A stretch of DNA of 64,000 bases. Origin: JADGHX01 sp035760965 (GTDB lineage Bacteria; Pseudomonadota; Gammaproteobacteria; Steroidobacterales; Steroidobacteraceae). The position numbers and the translations under genes were made by a program. The notes under the pieces were generated by a model. That model saw only the letters and a program-made list of their open reading frames with translations. It did no database searches and was not told the origin of the DNA. The stretch's first letter is position 1. Each line of letters starts with the position of its first letter. The stretch lies in contig DASTRY010000018.1 of the NCBI GenBank assembly GCA_035760965.1, forward strand, positions 45,696 to 109,695, read 5' to 3'. Positions 25,258 to 35,709 of the stretch are shown in pieces.

Positions 25258-25419
25258 GTGAACCCCGGCGCAGTGAGTGGCTTCGTGACGGCAGTGCTGA
25301 TCCTGCTGTTCGTCGGCATCGTGTTCTGGGCCTACGGTCCGCGACGGCGGAAGCGGTTCGACGCGGCGGCGCGCATGCCGCTCGAAGAAGACCACGGTCC
25401 AGGGGAGCGCAAGTCGTGA
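25258..25419 (+). CDS. ccoQ: cbb3 oxidase small subunit CcoQ
   Basis: This 53-residue single-pass protein starts at a GTG with GGAGAG upstream. It has a hydrophobic segment (VTAVLILLFVGIVFWAYGP), a basic turn RRRKRFDAAARMPL and an acidic tail, the standard CcoQ/FixQ pattern. The TGA overlaps the GTG of ccoP. CcoQ stabilises the assembled oxidase. Confidence 0.9.
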   Translation: MNPGAVSGFVTAVLILLFVGIVFWAYGPRRRKRFDAAARMPLEEDHGPGERKS

Positions 25420-26480
25420 GCTCGCTCACCAGTGCGCTGATCACGATCCCGACGCTGCTGAACATCGCGGCGATCGTGTGGCTGTTGTGGTGGACGAGCC
25501 GGCGGCGCGGCTCCGACACCCAGGCCGAAACGACGGGGCACGTCTGGGATGAAGACCTGCGCGAGTACAACAATCCGCTGCCGCGATGGTGGCTCGGGTT
25601 GTTCCTGCTGACGGTGGTCTTCGCGCTCGTCTACCTCGCGCTCTATCCGGGCCTCGGCACGTTCAAGGGCGTCAAGAACTGGTCGCAAGTCGCGCAGTAC
25701 GAAGCGCAATCGCGGCAGGCGGAAGCGGTGCTCGCCCGAACGTTTGCGCCCTACGAGAACGTCCCGCTCGAAGCGCTCACTCGCGATCCGAATGCGGTGC
25801 GCATCGGCAAGAACCTGTTCCTCAACCACTGCGCCACCTGCCACGGGTCGGATGCGCGCGGTGCGCCCGGCTTCCCGAACCTCACCGATAACGACTGGCT
25901 GTGGGGCGGCTCGCCCGACACGGTGCTCACCACCATTCGCGATGGACGGACGGGCGTCATGCCCGCGTGGAAACCGGTGCTCGGCGACGAAGGTGTCGAG
26001 AACGTGCTCGCGTACGTGATGAACCTGTCCGGCCGCAAGCTGCCGGCGGGCGACGTAGAAATCGGGAAGCAAAAATTCGCCGAGATCTGCGCCGCGTGCC
26101 ACGGGCCGGATGGCAAAGGCAATCAGGCGCTCGGCGCGCCGAACCTGACGGACTCGGTATGGCTGCACGGCGGAGCGCTCGCGACCATCCGGCAGACCAT
26201 CGCCTACGGACGGCAAGGTCAGATGCCGGCGCACCTCGAACGACTCGGCGAAGTGCGCACGAAATTGCTGGCGGCGTATGTGCTCGGACTCGGCGGCGCG
26301 CCTCAGGCGCAGCCGGGAGCTCCTTCATCGGCCGCCGCGGGAAGCGCAGCGCCGCCGAACACGGCGCCGCCTGCCGTTGCTGCCTCGGCCAGCTCCGCCA
26401 CTGCATCGCCTGCATCGGATGCGCCGCAGCCGGCCACCGCCACAAGTTCCGCCCAATCGACTGCGACGAAACTGCGATGA
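25416..26480 (+). CDS. ccoP: cbb3-type cytochrome c oxidase subunit III (diheme)
   Basis: This 354-residue protein has two N-terminal membrane helices (about 9-26 and 58-78), then the motif HVWDEDLREYNNPLPRWW, which precedes helix two in all CcoP. Two heme domains follow with CATCH and CAACH. After residue 300 there is a low-complexity Ala/Pro/Ser tail of about 55 residues (for example APSSAAAGSAAPPN) that most CcoP proteins lack. It overlaps the next small gene by ATGA. Confidence 0.93.
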   Translation: MSSLTSALITIPTLLNIAAIVWLLWWTSRRRGSDTQAETTGHVWDEDLREYNNPLPRWWLGLFLLTVVFALVYLALYPGLGTFKGVKNWSQVAQYEAQSRQAEAVLARTFAPYENVPLEALTRDPNAVRIGKNLFLNHCATCHGSDARGAPGFPNLTDNDWLWGGSPDTVLTTIRDGRTGVMPAWKPVLGDEGVENVLAYVMNLSGRKLPAGDVEIGKQKFAEICAACHGPDGKGNQALGAPNLTDSVWLHGGALATIRQTIAYGRQGQMPAHLERLGEVRTKLLAAYVLGLGGAPQAQPGAPSSAAAGSAAPPNTAPPAVAASASSATASPASDAPQPATATSSAQSTATKLR

Positions 26481-26765
26481 TCACGGCACGATACAAGTCC
26501 GATCACCGGACGCGGAGGGACCGACAGCGGCACGAGCTTTCGCCCCGCGCTCGCGATGTCGGCGTGGTGACTTGGTGCTCCTTCCTCGCCGCGGGCGTCG
26601 GTACCGTCGCGACGTTCGCCTTTCTCGATCCGGCGCAGATTCCGCTGGATGCCGTGCCCGTGTTCTGGCAATCGCGGCTCGCCATCTACGCGGTGGGCTT
26701 TTTCCTCTTCTGGGGCATGGCGGCGCTCTCCGCGTCGCTCGCCCTCTACATGGTGCGAACTCAGC

Positions 26766-26785
<20 letters not shown>
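26477..26785 (+). CDS. Small two-helix membrane protein in the cbb3 operon
   Basis: This 102-residue protein has a basic N-terminus (DHRTRRDRQRHEL) and two hydrophobic helices, TWCSFLAAGVGTVATFAFL and AIYAVGFFLFWGMAALSASL. Its start overlaps the ccoP stop and its end overlaps the ccoG start by 20 bases, so it is part of the operon. I do not recognise a named family. Position between ccoP and ccoG suggests an assembly or accessory subunit of the oxidase, which is inference. Confidence 0.78.
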
Positions 26786-28136
<1,351 letters not shown>

Positions 28137-28150
28137 CAGGGAGCCAACGC

Positions 28151-28645
28151 ATGTCTCTCGTGAAGAACCCGGTGTTGCTGCTCGTAGTGGGCCTGCCGCT
28201 CGCCGCCGTGATCGGCAGTTTTGCGTCGCTCGCGGTGACACTGGCGCATCAGGACTCCGAGCTGCCCGAGCAGTATCACTGGGAGGGATTTCAACTCGAT
28301 CGCGACTTCTCGCGCTCGCAGCACGCCGCCGAGCTGGGAGTGCAAGCCACGTTGCGCAACGTCGCGACCTCCGGCCGCTGCGAGATCGACCTCGCGATCG
28401 CAGGTGAGCCTCCCGAGCAGCTGCGTCTGACGCTGGCGCATGCGACTCGCGGGGATATCGATCAGCGCATCGTGTTTCAGCGTGTCACGGGCGCCGAGAC
28501 GTACTTCGGCCAGTGTCACGCGATCCCGGAGGGGCACTGGCGCATCGAGCTCACGGACGCTGCGCAGACCTGGTCGGTCCGCGACAGCACCAGAACGATT
28601 TCGCAGCCGGTGCGGATCGACGCCATTACCGCGGACGACGACTAA
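28151..28645 (+). CDS. ccoH: cbb3 oxidase assembly protein CcoH (FixH)
   Basis: This is about 164 residues with one N-terminal membrane helix (PVLLLVVGLPLAAVIGSFAS) followed by a periplasmic domain, the FixH pattern. The ATG at 28151 has GGGAG upstream; an ATG at 28133 overlapping the ccoG stop (ATGA) would add six residues and is equally possible. CcoH is needed for a stable oxidase complex. Sequence similarity within this family is low, so the call leans on gene order. Confidence 0.85.
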   Translation: MSLVKNPVLLLVVGLPLAAVIGSFASLAVTLAHQDSELPEQYHWEGFQLDRDFSRSQHAAELGVQATLRNVATSGRCEIDLAIAGEPPEQLRLTLAHATRGDIDQRIVFQRVTGAETYFGQCHAIPEGHWRIELTDAAQTWSVRDSTRTISQPVRIDAITADDD

Positions 28646-30835
28646 GTGAACGCCGTTGCGAGCACCGCCATTCACACGCTCTGGAGCGACCGGAGCCAAG
28701 GTCGAGCGCGCGCCGTGTTCGCGGCCCAGGGGATTCGCTGTGCCAACTGCAGCCGCAGCATCGAGAAAGCCGTGCGGCAGCTGCCGGGAGTCGAGCGCGT
28801 CGATGTGAACGTCGCGACCGCACGCGTTGCGGTGGATTGGGATGCCGCGCGCACGAGTCTCACGGACATTCTCGCCGCAGTGGACAAAGCCGGATTCCGC
28901 CCCGTGCCGCTCATCGGCGAGCAGGCGGCAAGCGCCATTGCGCGCGAGCGCCGCGATGCTTTGAAGCGCATCGGGCTCGCCGGGCTCGGCATGATGCAGG
29001 TGATGATGTACGTCCTGGGCGTCTACGTCGCGCCTGCGGACTCCATCGACCCTGCGATCGCCAGCTATCTGCGCTACGTCGGCATGGCGATCACGACTCC
29101 GGTGCTCGTGTACTCGGGCGCGCCGTTCTTCGCCGGCGCATGGCGCGATCTGCGGGAGCGCGCGCTCGGCATGGACGTGCCCGTCGCCCTGGCCCTCACG
29201 CTGGCTTACGGCGCGAGTGTGTTCAACACGATCCGCGGCTCCGGGCAGACCTATTTCGATTCGGTCACGATGTTCATCTTCTTTCTCGGCGCGGGCCGCT
29301 ACGTCGAGATGCTCGTGCGACAGCAGAGCCTGTCGCTACGCGAAGCCGTCGCGCGGAGTCTGCCGAGTCACGTGTCGCGCGTGACCGCGAACGGCTCGAC
29401 GGAGCGCATTCCTCTTGGGGAAGTCGTCGCCGGCGATTGCCTTCTCGTTCCCAAGGGGGGCGTCGTGCCGGTCGACGCAACCGTCGCGAGCGCCGAGGCG
29501 TGGCTCGACGAGTCGCTGGTCACGGGCGAGTCGCGGCCGGAACGCAGGCGTTCGGGTGATGCGCTCCCTGGCGGAGCGGTGAACGTCGGCGCGGCGATTC
29601 ACGTCTTGGCGACACGCGACGTGTCCAGCTCCACGCTCGCGTCCATCGTCGCGCTGCTCGAACGCGCGCAAGCCGTGCGACCTCGCGTCACGCGCGCGGC
29701 GGATCGAGTCGCCAATGCATTCATTGCGGCGATCCTGATCGTCGCGGCCGCGGTTGCCGTCACCTGGATCTACATCGAGCCGTCGCGCGCGTTCCCGGCC
29801 GCGCTCGCGGTGCTGGTCGTCACCTGTCCGTGCGCACTGTCGCTCGCGACGCCGGTGGCGGTTGCGGCTGCCTCGACTCGTCTCGCGCGCTCCGGCCTGC
29901 TCGTCACTCGAGCCGATGCGCTCGAGCGCCTAGGGCAAGTCGACACGGTGGTTCTCGACAAGACGGGGACATTGACGCTCGCCGAGTCGTCCGTGATCGA
30001 AGTCGACGTCGGCACTTCGCTGACTGTCGCGCGCGCGCTGGCGATCGCGGCGGCGCTCGAACGAGCATCCGCGCATCCGCTTGCGGCGCTGTTCGCGCCG
30101 CATGCGGATGCGACCGTCGTGGCGACGGACATCGTGGAGCATGAGGGGCTCGGCCTCGAAGGCACCATCGATGGCATTAGATGGCGCCTCGGCAAGCGCG
30201 AATTCGTCGCCGAGCTTGCCGGCGCGGTCGCGGTGGGCGGCGAGGGCGATGATCTGTGCCTCGCGAGCGCTGCGCATGACGAGGCCGTCTTCAGGATCGC
30301 CGAGCGCATCCGGCCCGAGGCCGAGCAGACCGTCGGCGCCTTCGCACAGCTCGGCGTCGGCGCGGTGATTGCTAGCGGAGATCGGCAGGAGGCCGTGTCG
30401 CGAGTGACGCGTGCGCTCGGCGTAGATCAGGCACACGCCCGCCTCGCGCCGTCGGCCAAGACCGATCTCGTGCAAAGGTTGCAGTCCGAGGGACACAAGG
30501 TGTTGATGCTGGGTGACGGCGTGAACGATGGACCGGTGCTGGCCGCCGCCTACGTCTCGTGCGCGATGGGCCACGGCTCGGCCATTGCCCAGTCCGCGGC
30601 GGATTTCCTGCTGCTGAACGATTCGCTGCGCGTCGTCGCCGAGGGCATCGCGACGGCACGCCGCATGGGCGCGATCATCCGCCAGAACCTGCGCTGGGCA
30701 CTCCTTTATAATGGCGTCGCCATCCCGCTGGCGGCGCTCGATCTGGTTCCTCCCTGGCTCGCCGCGATCGGCATGTCGGTGAGCTCGCTCGTGGTCGTCC
30801 TCAATGCGCGCCGCCTGGCGCGGGAGCGCACATGA
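28646..30835 (+). CDS. ccoI: Cu(+)-exporting P1B-type ATPase CcoI (FixI)
   Basis: This 729-residue copper pump delivers copper toward CuB of the oxidase. It has an N-terminal metal-binding domain with Cys32 and Cys35 (GIRCANCSRSIEKA), about eight helices, the translocation motif CPC at 394-396 (TCPCALSLATP), the phosphorylation site Asp438 in DKTGT, and GDGVNDGPVLAAA in the hinge. The GTG start follows the ccoH stop with no gap. The stop overlaps the ccoS start. Confidence 0.94.
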   Translation: MNAVASTAIHTLWSDRSQGRARAVFAAQGIRCANCSRSIEKAVRQLPGVERVDVNVATARVAVDWDAARTSLTDILAAVDKAGFRPVPLIGEQAASAIARERRDALKRIGLAGLGMMQVMMYVLGVYVAPADSIDPAIASYLRYVGMAITTPVLVYSGAPFFAGAWRDLRERALGMDVPVALALTLAYGASVFNTIRGSGQTYFDSVTMFIFFLGAGRYVEMLVRQQSLSLREAVARSLPSHVSRVTANGSTERIPLGEVVAGDCLLVPKGGVVPVDATVASAEAWLDESLVTGESRPERRRSGDALPGGAVNVGAAIHVLATRDVSSSTLASIVALLERAQAVRPRVTRAADRVANAFIAAILIVAAAVAVTWIYIEPSRAFPAALAVLVVTCPCALSLATPVAVAAASTRLARSGLLVTRADALERLGQVDTVVLDKTGTLTLAESSVIEVDVGTSLTVARALAIAAALERASAHPLAALFAPHADATVVATDIVEHEGLGLEGTIDGIRWRLGKREFVAELAGAVAVGGEGDDLCLASAAHDEAVFRIAERIRPEAEQTVGAFAQLGVGAVIASGDRQEAVSRVTRALGVDQAHARLAPSAKTDLVQRLQSEGHKVLMLGDGVNDGPVLAAAYVSCAMGHGSAIAQSAADFLLLNDSLRVVAEGIATARRMGAIIRQNLRWALLYNGVAIPLAALDLVPPWLAAIGMSVSSLVVVLNARRLARERT

Positions 30836-30975
30836 ACATCCTGTTCGTGCTCATTCCTCTGAGCCTCGTGTTGCTCGGCGTGTCCGTCTGGGCGCTGTTC
30901 TGGGCTATCGACAGCGGCCAGCTCGACAATCTCGACGAGATCTCGCGGACCGTACCGGGCGACGACGATGGCTGA
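30832..30975 (+). CDS. ccoS: cbb3 oxidase maturation protein CcoS (FixS)
   Basis: This 47-residue single-pass protein reads NILFVLIPLSLVLLGVSVWA as its helix, then FWAIDSGQLDNLDE, the acidic signature of the CcoS family, and a short acidic end. Its ATG sits in the ccoI stop (ATGA) and its own end overlaps the next kinase gene by 8 bases. It is required to insert heme and copper in the oxidase. Confidence 0.93.
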   Translation: MNILFVLIPLSLVLLGVSVWALFWAIDSGQLDNLDEISRTVPGDDDG

Positions 30976-32488
30976 GCTCCCCCGACATCTCGCGGGACTC
31001 CTGCGTCCCGAGGCCTACCCGCATCCCGTGCGGGACGTGCAGCTCGTCGAGACGCACATTTCGTGGGTGCTGTTGACCGGCGCTTTCGCCTACAAGATCA
31101 AGCGGCCGGTCGCCTATCCGTTCCTCGATCTGCGCTCGCCCGAGCGCCGCGCGTTCTACTGCGCCGAAGAGTTGCGCCTGAATCGCCGCTTCGCGCCCGA
31201 GTTGTATCTCGATGTGTGCGAGGTGCGGGAGGAGGGCGGCGCTGTTCGCATCGGAGGCGGCGGCCAGATCGTCGAGCACTGCGTGAAGATGCGCCAGTTC
31301 GAGCGCAGCGAGGAGCTGGATCGTCTGCTGGCGGCCGACCGGATTCAGCCCGACGTGCTCGACGCGTTTGGCCGCGATCTGGCGCAGATTCATGCGACCT
31401 TGCCGGTCGCCGGCGCCACGGAGCCGTGGGGTTCCGTCGATCACGTGCGCCGAGTCATGCTCGACAACATCCAGCAGTACGAGCAGGCGGCAGCGCGAGC
31501 GGGATTTGCCGCCGAGCGCAACCTGCGAGCTGAATTGACGGTGCGTCTCGGCGCGCTTGCGGATGAGATCGAGACGCGCCGGACGCAGGGCCGCGTGCGC
31601 GAATGCCACGGGGACCTGCACGCGCGAAACATCGTCCGGCGCGACGCCGACCTCGTCGCGTTCGACTGCATCGAGTTCGAGCCGGCGTTCCGCTGGATCG
31701 ACGTCGCGGAAGAAGTTGCGCTGCTGATCGCCGACCTGCGCGCGCGCGGTCACCCGCGGCACGCGCACGCGTTCCTGTCGGGGTACCTCTCGCAGTCGGG
31801 CGATTTCGCGCTGTGTCGCGTGCTCGATCTGTACAGGACGCATCGCGCGCTCACGCGGGCCAAGGTCGCCGCGCTGGAGGGCGTGCAAGCCGATCACGAC
31901 GCGTTGCTCCGCGAGGCGCGCCGCGCGCTGACACACAAGTCGCCGTTGCTCGTGCTGACCACAGGGCTATCGGGCTCCGGCAAGACCTGGCTTGCGCAAC
32001 GGCTCGCACCCGATCTCGGCGCGATTCACCTGCGCTCGGACGTCGAGCGCAAGCGACTCGCGGGCCTGGCCGAGCACGCCGACTCGCGTTCGCCGACGGG
32101 CGGCGGCCTGTACACGGCCGACAACAGCGCTCGCGTTTACGCACATCTCGAGAATTGTGCCGAGGATGCTTTGATGGGCGGCTACTCGGTGATCGTCGAC
32201 GCGACGTTCCTGCTCCGCGAGCAGCGTGCGCAGTTCGCGGAGCTCGCACGGCGCGCGTCCGCGCGGTTGCAGGTGATTGCCTGCGACGCGCCGCTGGAGG
32301 TGCTGCGCAAGCGAATCGCGGAACGGCACGCCGCGCGCAGCGACGCGTCGGAAGCGGACCTCGCCGTTCTCGACTGGCAATTGCGCCATCGCGAGCCGAT
32401 CGAGCCCTCCGAAGGGCTCGATGTGGTGAAGGTGTCGGCGGGCGCGCCGGAGTCTGTGGGCTCGGCGCTCGACGCGCTGCGCACTTAG
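30968..32488 (+). CDS. Two-domain kinase: aminoglycoside-phosphotransferase-like plus P-loop kinase
   Basis: This 506-residue protein has an APH/choline-kinase-like domain over residues 30-300, with the catalytic-type loop CHGDLHARNIV and FDCIEFEP. A separate P-loop kinase domain follows with Walker A GLSGSGKT at 333-340, as in COG0645/zeta-like kinases (IHLRSDVERKRLAG). Such bifunctional proteins are common but their substrate is not known. It overlaps ccoS by 8 bases, so it is transcribed with the oxidase genes; a real functional link is unproven. Confidence 0.85.
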   Translation: MAELPRHLAGLLRPEAYPHPVRDVQLVETHISWVLLTGAFAYKIKRPVAYPFLDLRSPERRAFYCAEELRLNRRFAPELYLDVCEVREEGGAVRIGGGGQIVEHCVKMRQFERSEELDRLLAADRIQPDVLDAFGRDLAQIHATLPVAGATEPWGSVDHVRRVMLDNIQQYEQAAARAGFAAERNLRAELTVRLGALADEIETRRTQGRVRECHGDLHARNIVRRDADLVAFDCIEFEPAFRWIDVAEEVALLIADLRARGHPRHAHAFLSGYLSQSGDFALCRVLDLYRTHRALTRAKVAALEGVQADHDALLREARRALTHKSPLLVLTTGLSGSGKTWLAQRLAPDLGAIHLRSDVERKRLAGLAEHADSRSPTGGGLYTADNSARVYAHLENCAEDALMGGYSVIVDATFLLREQRAQFAELARRASARLQVIACDAPLEVLRKRIAERHAARSDASEADLAVLDWQLRHREPIEPSEGLDVVKVSAGAPESVGSALDALRT

Positions 32489-32509
32489 GCCCAGCGTCGG
32501 GTGCCGCGT

Positions 32510-33496
32510 CTACGCCGCGGCGCGCGTGGCGCGTCGTGCCGGACGCGGACTTGGCGCCGGCAGCTTCAACGCGCTCACGAATCCGGGCGACTTCACGACG
32601 AGCACGTCGGACTCGAGCAGGTCGAGCATCTGTTCGGCCGTATTGCCAATGAAGATGCGCTTGAGCCCGGAACGCGACACCGCGCCCATCACGACGATGT
32701 CGCAACCCAAGCTACGAGCGAGTCGCGGTACGGCGTTGATGGGATGCTCGCCCACGAGGTGACGGGCCGCGCGGCCGATCTGCAGGGTCTTCAGCAGCGG
32801 CTCGAGGCGGGCGCGAGCGTGCTCCTTCGCGCGCGCCGCGAGAATCTGCGTCGCTTTCGGATCGAGCAGCTCCGAAGGCTTGGCATCATCCGGGGTCGGC
32901 ACATACGCGTGTACGATGTGAAGCGTGCCGCGCATCTGTTTCCTGAAGAGATCCGCGGTCCGCAGAATTTCCTCGTCCAGCTTGGCGGGTTTCGCGAAGG
33001 CGTGGGTCGGATCGACCGCCGCCAGCAGGCGCGGCCTGCGATACGGCCGCTTGTTCTTCACGAGCAGCACGGGCACCGGGCTGTAGCGCAGAAGGTCCCA
33101 ATCCGGCAGGCGCAGAATCCACGCGCGGCGATGCTTTCCCGCATGCGCTTCGGCGACGATGAGGTCCGCGTCGATGCGGCTTGCCCGGCGCACGATGGCC
33201 TCCCCTGCGGGGAAGTCCCATTCCGTGTGGGTGGACACCGTGAGGCCCTGCTTGCGCAGAGGCTCGGCGGCGACCTCGAGGCGGCGCGCCAGCCGGAGCT
33301 CCTGCTCGCGCTCGATCTGCGGTAGGTATTGGGCACCGAACGCGTCCAACCCCAAATACGTCGGCAGCGAAATCGAGTGAAACAGCTCGATCCCGGCGTC
33401 GAACGCCTGCGCGATCTGCGCGGCCTTCTCGAGGGCAGGCAGTTGTTTTGCCTGAGGGTCGCGTACTCCAACGAGGATCTTGCGAATCGCGCGCAT
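32510..33496 (-). CDS. Tandem-domain universal stress protein (UspE-like)
   Basis: This 328-residue sixth Usp of the window is closest to the one at 8227: RKILVGVRDPQAKQLPALEKAAQIA, then RRPRLLAAVDPTHAFAKPAKLDEEIL opens the second domain, and IVVMGAVSRSGLKRIFIGNT ends it. GGAGG precedes the ATG by eight bases; upstream in-frame starts reach into the promoter and are not used. It is convergent with the two-domain kinase gene, and a full GTACGTAG match lies 87 bases upstream. Confidence 0.9.
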   Translation of the reverse strand: MRAIRKILVGVRDPQAKQLPALEKAAQIAQAFDAGIELFHSISLPTYLGLDAFGAQYLPQIEREQELRLARRLEVAAEPLRKQGLTVSTHTEWDFPAGEAIVRRASRIDADLIVAEAHAGKHRRAWILRLPDWDLLRYSPVPVLLVKNKRPYRRPRLLAAVDPTHAFAKPAKLDEEILRTADLFRKQMRGTLHIVHAYVPTPDDAKPSELLDPKATQILAARAKEHARARLEPLLKTLQIGRAARHLVGEHPINAVPRLARSLGCDIVVMGAVSRSGLKRIFIGNTAEQMLDLLESDVLVVKSPGFVSALKLPAPSPRPARRATRAAA

Positions 33497-33582
33497 CGTG
33501 TCGCCTCCGGTTGCAGGTCCATGCATCCTGAACTGCGGGGCTCGGCGGGACGTCGGGGGCCTTCCGTAGCCCATCGTGACGA

Positions 33583-33590
33583 GTACGTAG
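33583..33590. promoter_or_regulatory. Exact GTACGTAG (FixJ K-box match) upstream of Usp
   Basis: This is the only 8 of 8 match to GTAMGTAG noticed in the window. It lies between the Usp start (33496) and the end of the hybrid kinase gene (33601), so it can only serve the Usp as an upstream site. Confidence 0.45.
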
Positions 33591-33600
33591 CGGCGGGGAA

Positions 33601-35118
33601 TCAGGCGGGCGTGCCGAGCAGCTCACGGATGAGCGCGAGCATCTCATCGGCGTTCAGCGGCTTGCTCGTGATGCGCAGATGCGCGTCGCGTCCGAAGTCG
33701 CGCATTGCGGAGGAGGTGTCGCCCGTGATCAGGACCGCCGCAGTCGGGCGGTTCAGCACTCGCCGGACCGAGGCGATGACGTCGGCGCCCGTGCCCTCTT
33801 TGTCCAGGTGATAGTCCGACACGATGATATCGATGTCGCGCATCTCTTCCGCGCAGCGAACCGCTTCTTTGAGCGAGGCGGTTGCCGTGACCCGATATCC
33901 CTCACCCTTGAGAAACACGCGGGTCGCGTTCCGCACACCTGGGTCGTCCTCGACGAGCAGGACATGCCGCTGCGCGCCCGGTCGTAGCGGAGCTGCCGGC
34001 GCCCGCGGGCGCGTACCGCTCGTTGCGCAGGCGCCGGCGCCCAGCGGCAAGATGAGCGAGAACGTCGAGCCGATGCCGACCTGCGACTGCACGTCGATGC
34101 GTAGGCCGAGCAGCTTGACCAGCCGCTGCACGATGCTGAGCCCCAGCCCGTAGCCGTCCCGTGACGTGTTGGGGGCGACGCCGACCTGATAGAACTCGTC
34201 GTAGATGTACCGCAGCTGCTCGGCAGGGATGCCGATGCCGCTGTCGCGGACGTCGATGTGCAACACGTCCGCGTCTCGCCGACAGACGACCCATACCGAC
34301 CCGCGGTTCGTGTACTTGATGGCGTTGGCGACCAGATTGCGCAGGATCTGTCCGACCAGCGAGGGGTCCGAATGCACGCTGTCCGCCGAGGCCTCGACGG
34401 AGAACTGCAACCCCTTGCTGCGGGCCAGGCTCGCGAACTCGCCCCGCAGCTCATCGAACAGGGATGCGACCTGGAAGTCCGTGATGTCGGGCTTGATGGC
34501 GCCCGACTCGAGCTTGCTGATGTCGAGCAGCGCGTTCAGCAGCCGCGACATCGACGCGATCGCCAGCTCCTGCTGATCCAGGGCCTCCAGCGCGTCCGGG
34601 TCGGTGACGAGGCGGCGCAGCGTTCCGTTCAGCATCCCGAGGGTCTGCAGCGGCTGGCGCAGGTCGTGGCTCGCCGTCGCGAGGAAGCGGCTCTTGGCGA
34701 GATTGGCGCGTTCGGCCTCGGCGCGCGCTTCTTTCAGCTCGCGCTCCGCCCGCTTGCGGTCGGTGACGTCGCGAATCGCGGCCGCGACCAGGGTCTGCCC
34801 GCCATCCTGGATGGGGCTCAGGCTGATCTCGACCGGGAACTCCGTGCCGTTGGCATGTCGCGCGAAGAGGTCGAGGCCCGCCCCCATCGGTCGCACGCGA
34901 CGGGACTCGGCATAGGCGGCACGATGCCCCACGTGCCGCTGGCGGAAGCGCTCGGGAAGGAGCATCTCGATTTGCTGCCCGACGATGGCCTCGGCGGGGT
35001 AGCCGAAAAGCGCCGTTGTCTGCTGGTTAGCGAATACCACCGAGCCGGATGCGTCGATGATGATCATGGCATCCGGCGCGGAGTCGAGCACGCTGCGGAC
35101 CAGCTCTGCCGACAGCAT
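33601..35118 (-). CDS. PAS hybrid histidine kinase with C-terminal receiver
   Basis: This 505-residue protein has one PAS domain (about 5-120; FGYPAEAIVGQ and FRQRHVGHRAAY), HisKA with His151 (ATASHDLRQPLQTLG), HATPase (NLVANAIKYT; GYGLGLSIVQRL) and a receiver from about 385 with Asp435 (IIVSDYHLD). The PAS segment has the FixL-like layout RQRHVGHRAAYAESRRVRPMG, but the downstream heme-pocket PHIIG and GxGR are missing, so heme binding is doubtful. No membrane segments. The output partner is not adjacent. Confidence 0.9.
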   Translation of the reverse strand: MLSAELVRSVLDSAPDAMIIIDASGSVVFANQQTTALFGYPAEAIVGQQIEMLLPERFRQRHVGHRAAYAESRRVRPMGAGLDLFARHANGTEFPVEISLSPIQDGGQTLVAAAIRDVTDRKRAERELKEARAEAERANLAKSRFLATASHDLRQPLQTLGMLNGTLRRLVTDPDALEALDQQELAIASMSRLLNALLDISKLESGAIKPDITDFQVASLFDELRGEFASLARSKGLQFSVEASADSVHSDPSLVGQILRNLVANAIKYTNRGSVWVVCRRDADVLHIDVRDSGIGIPAEQLRYIYDEFYQVGVAPNTSRDGYGLGLSIVQRLVKLLGLRIDVQSQVGIGSTFSLILPLGAGACATSGTRPRAPAAPLRPGAQRHVLLVEDDPGVRNATRVFLKGEGYRVTATASLKEAVRCAEEMRDIDIIVSDYHLDKEGTGADVIASVRRVLNRPTAAVLITGDTSSAMRDFGRDAHLRITSKPLNADEMLALIRELLGTPA

Positions 35119-35132
35119 CTAGATGCTCTGCG

Positions 35133-35171
35133 GGTTAACGGATGGGTAGGCTAACCATTAACACCTGTTAA
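35133..35171. promoter_or_regulatory. TTAAC-rich dyads upstream of the hybrid kinase
   Basis: TTAACACCTGTTAA (35158-35171) is a palindrome with 6-bp arms, and GGTTA (35133) pairs with TAACC (35152). The AT-rich cluster stands out from the GC-rich surroundings and lies just before the kinase ATG at 35118. A repressor or activator site is plausible; identity unknown. Confidence 0.35.
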
Positions 35172-35182
35172 ATGCAATGACG

Positions 35183-35542
35183 TCACGCGCGCCGAATGTC
35201 GAGCTGGGCGGCGGTCGCAGGCGAAGAGAGCTTCGGGTCCCATGCCGGCGTACTGTCCAGCCGCGCCCATGGTGCCGAGTCCATGGGTTCGCACCACTCG
35301 AAGCCTGCACCCCCATCCCGTGTCCAGACGACTGTCGCGTCGAGGGCCGCCGGCAAGCAGTGTGCGCTGCCGGCCGTGGGCTCGATGGAGACCAGCGCTC
35401 CCACTGGGAGTGGCTGCGTGCTGCGCACGAAGGCGCCCGTCATGCTGACGTTGCGCACCTGGCCCCACACCACCACGCCCGGCGAGAGCACGAGCCGCAC
35501 GGGCAGATCGAGAGCAATTCGGCGGCCCCAGCGGTGTTCCAT
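35183..35542 (-). CDS. PilZ-domain protein
   Basis: This 119-residue protein is a single PilZ domain. RRIALDLPVRL provides the arginine-rich c-di-GMP-binding start and NVSMTGAFVR the D/N-x-S-x-x-G motif, here with Asn in place of Asp. The ATG at 35542 has GGAGAGC upstream and fits the domain start; a longer frame reaches 35683 without a ribosome site. PilZ proteins bind cyclic di-GMP and regulate motility or biofilm. No partner gene is adjacent. Confidence 0.82.
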   Translation of the reverse strand: MEHRWGRRIALDLPVRLVLSPGVVVWGQVRNVSMTGAFVRSTQPLPVGALVSIEPTAGSAHCLPAALDATVVWTRDGGAGFEWCEPMDSAPWARLDSTPAWDPKLSSPATAAQLDIRRA

Positions 35543-35612
35543 CGTCGCTCTCCACGGCATTCGGAAAGTGAGCTCATCGTCGCACCGAAGGAGAGCGCCT
35601 GCATACGCAGCA

Positions 35613-35627
35613 TTGCGTAGCGCTACA
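35613..35627. promoter_or_regulatory. TTGCGTAGCGCTACA between PilZ and dksA-like genes
   Basis: This contains the TTGCGTAG box and the palindrome GTAGCGCTAC. It is 71 bases from the PilZ start and 83 from the dksA-like start, so it could serve either. Confidence 0.35.
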
Positions 35628-35709
35628 GTGCTCCCCCTGAAGCCGGACGATCGATAGACCTGCACCATTCTCATGGGCGACAAACGGCACTGTCGCCGGT
35701 GAGGAAGGT

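Noticed and set aside
33601..35118. Second heme FixL
   Set aside because: The PAS domain has an RQRHVGHR segment but lacks the PHIIG and distal arginine region.
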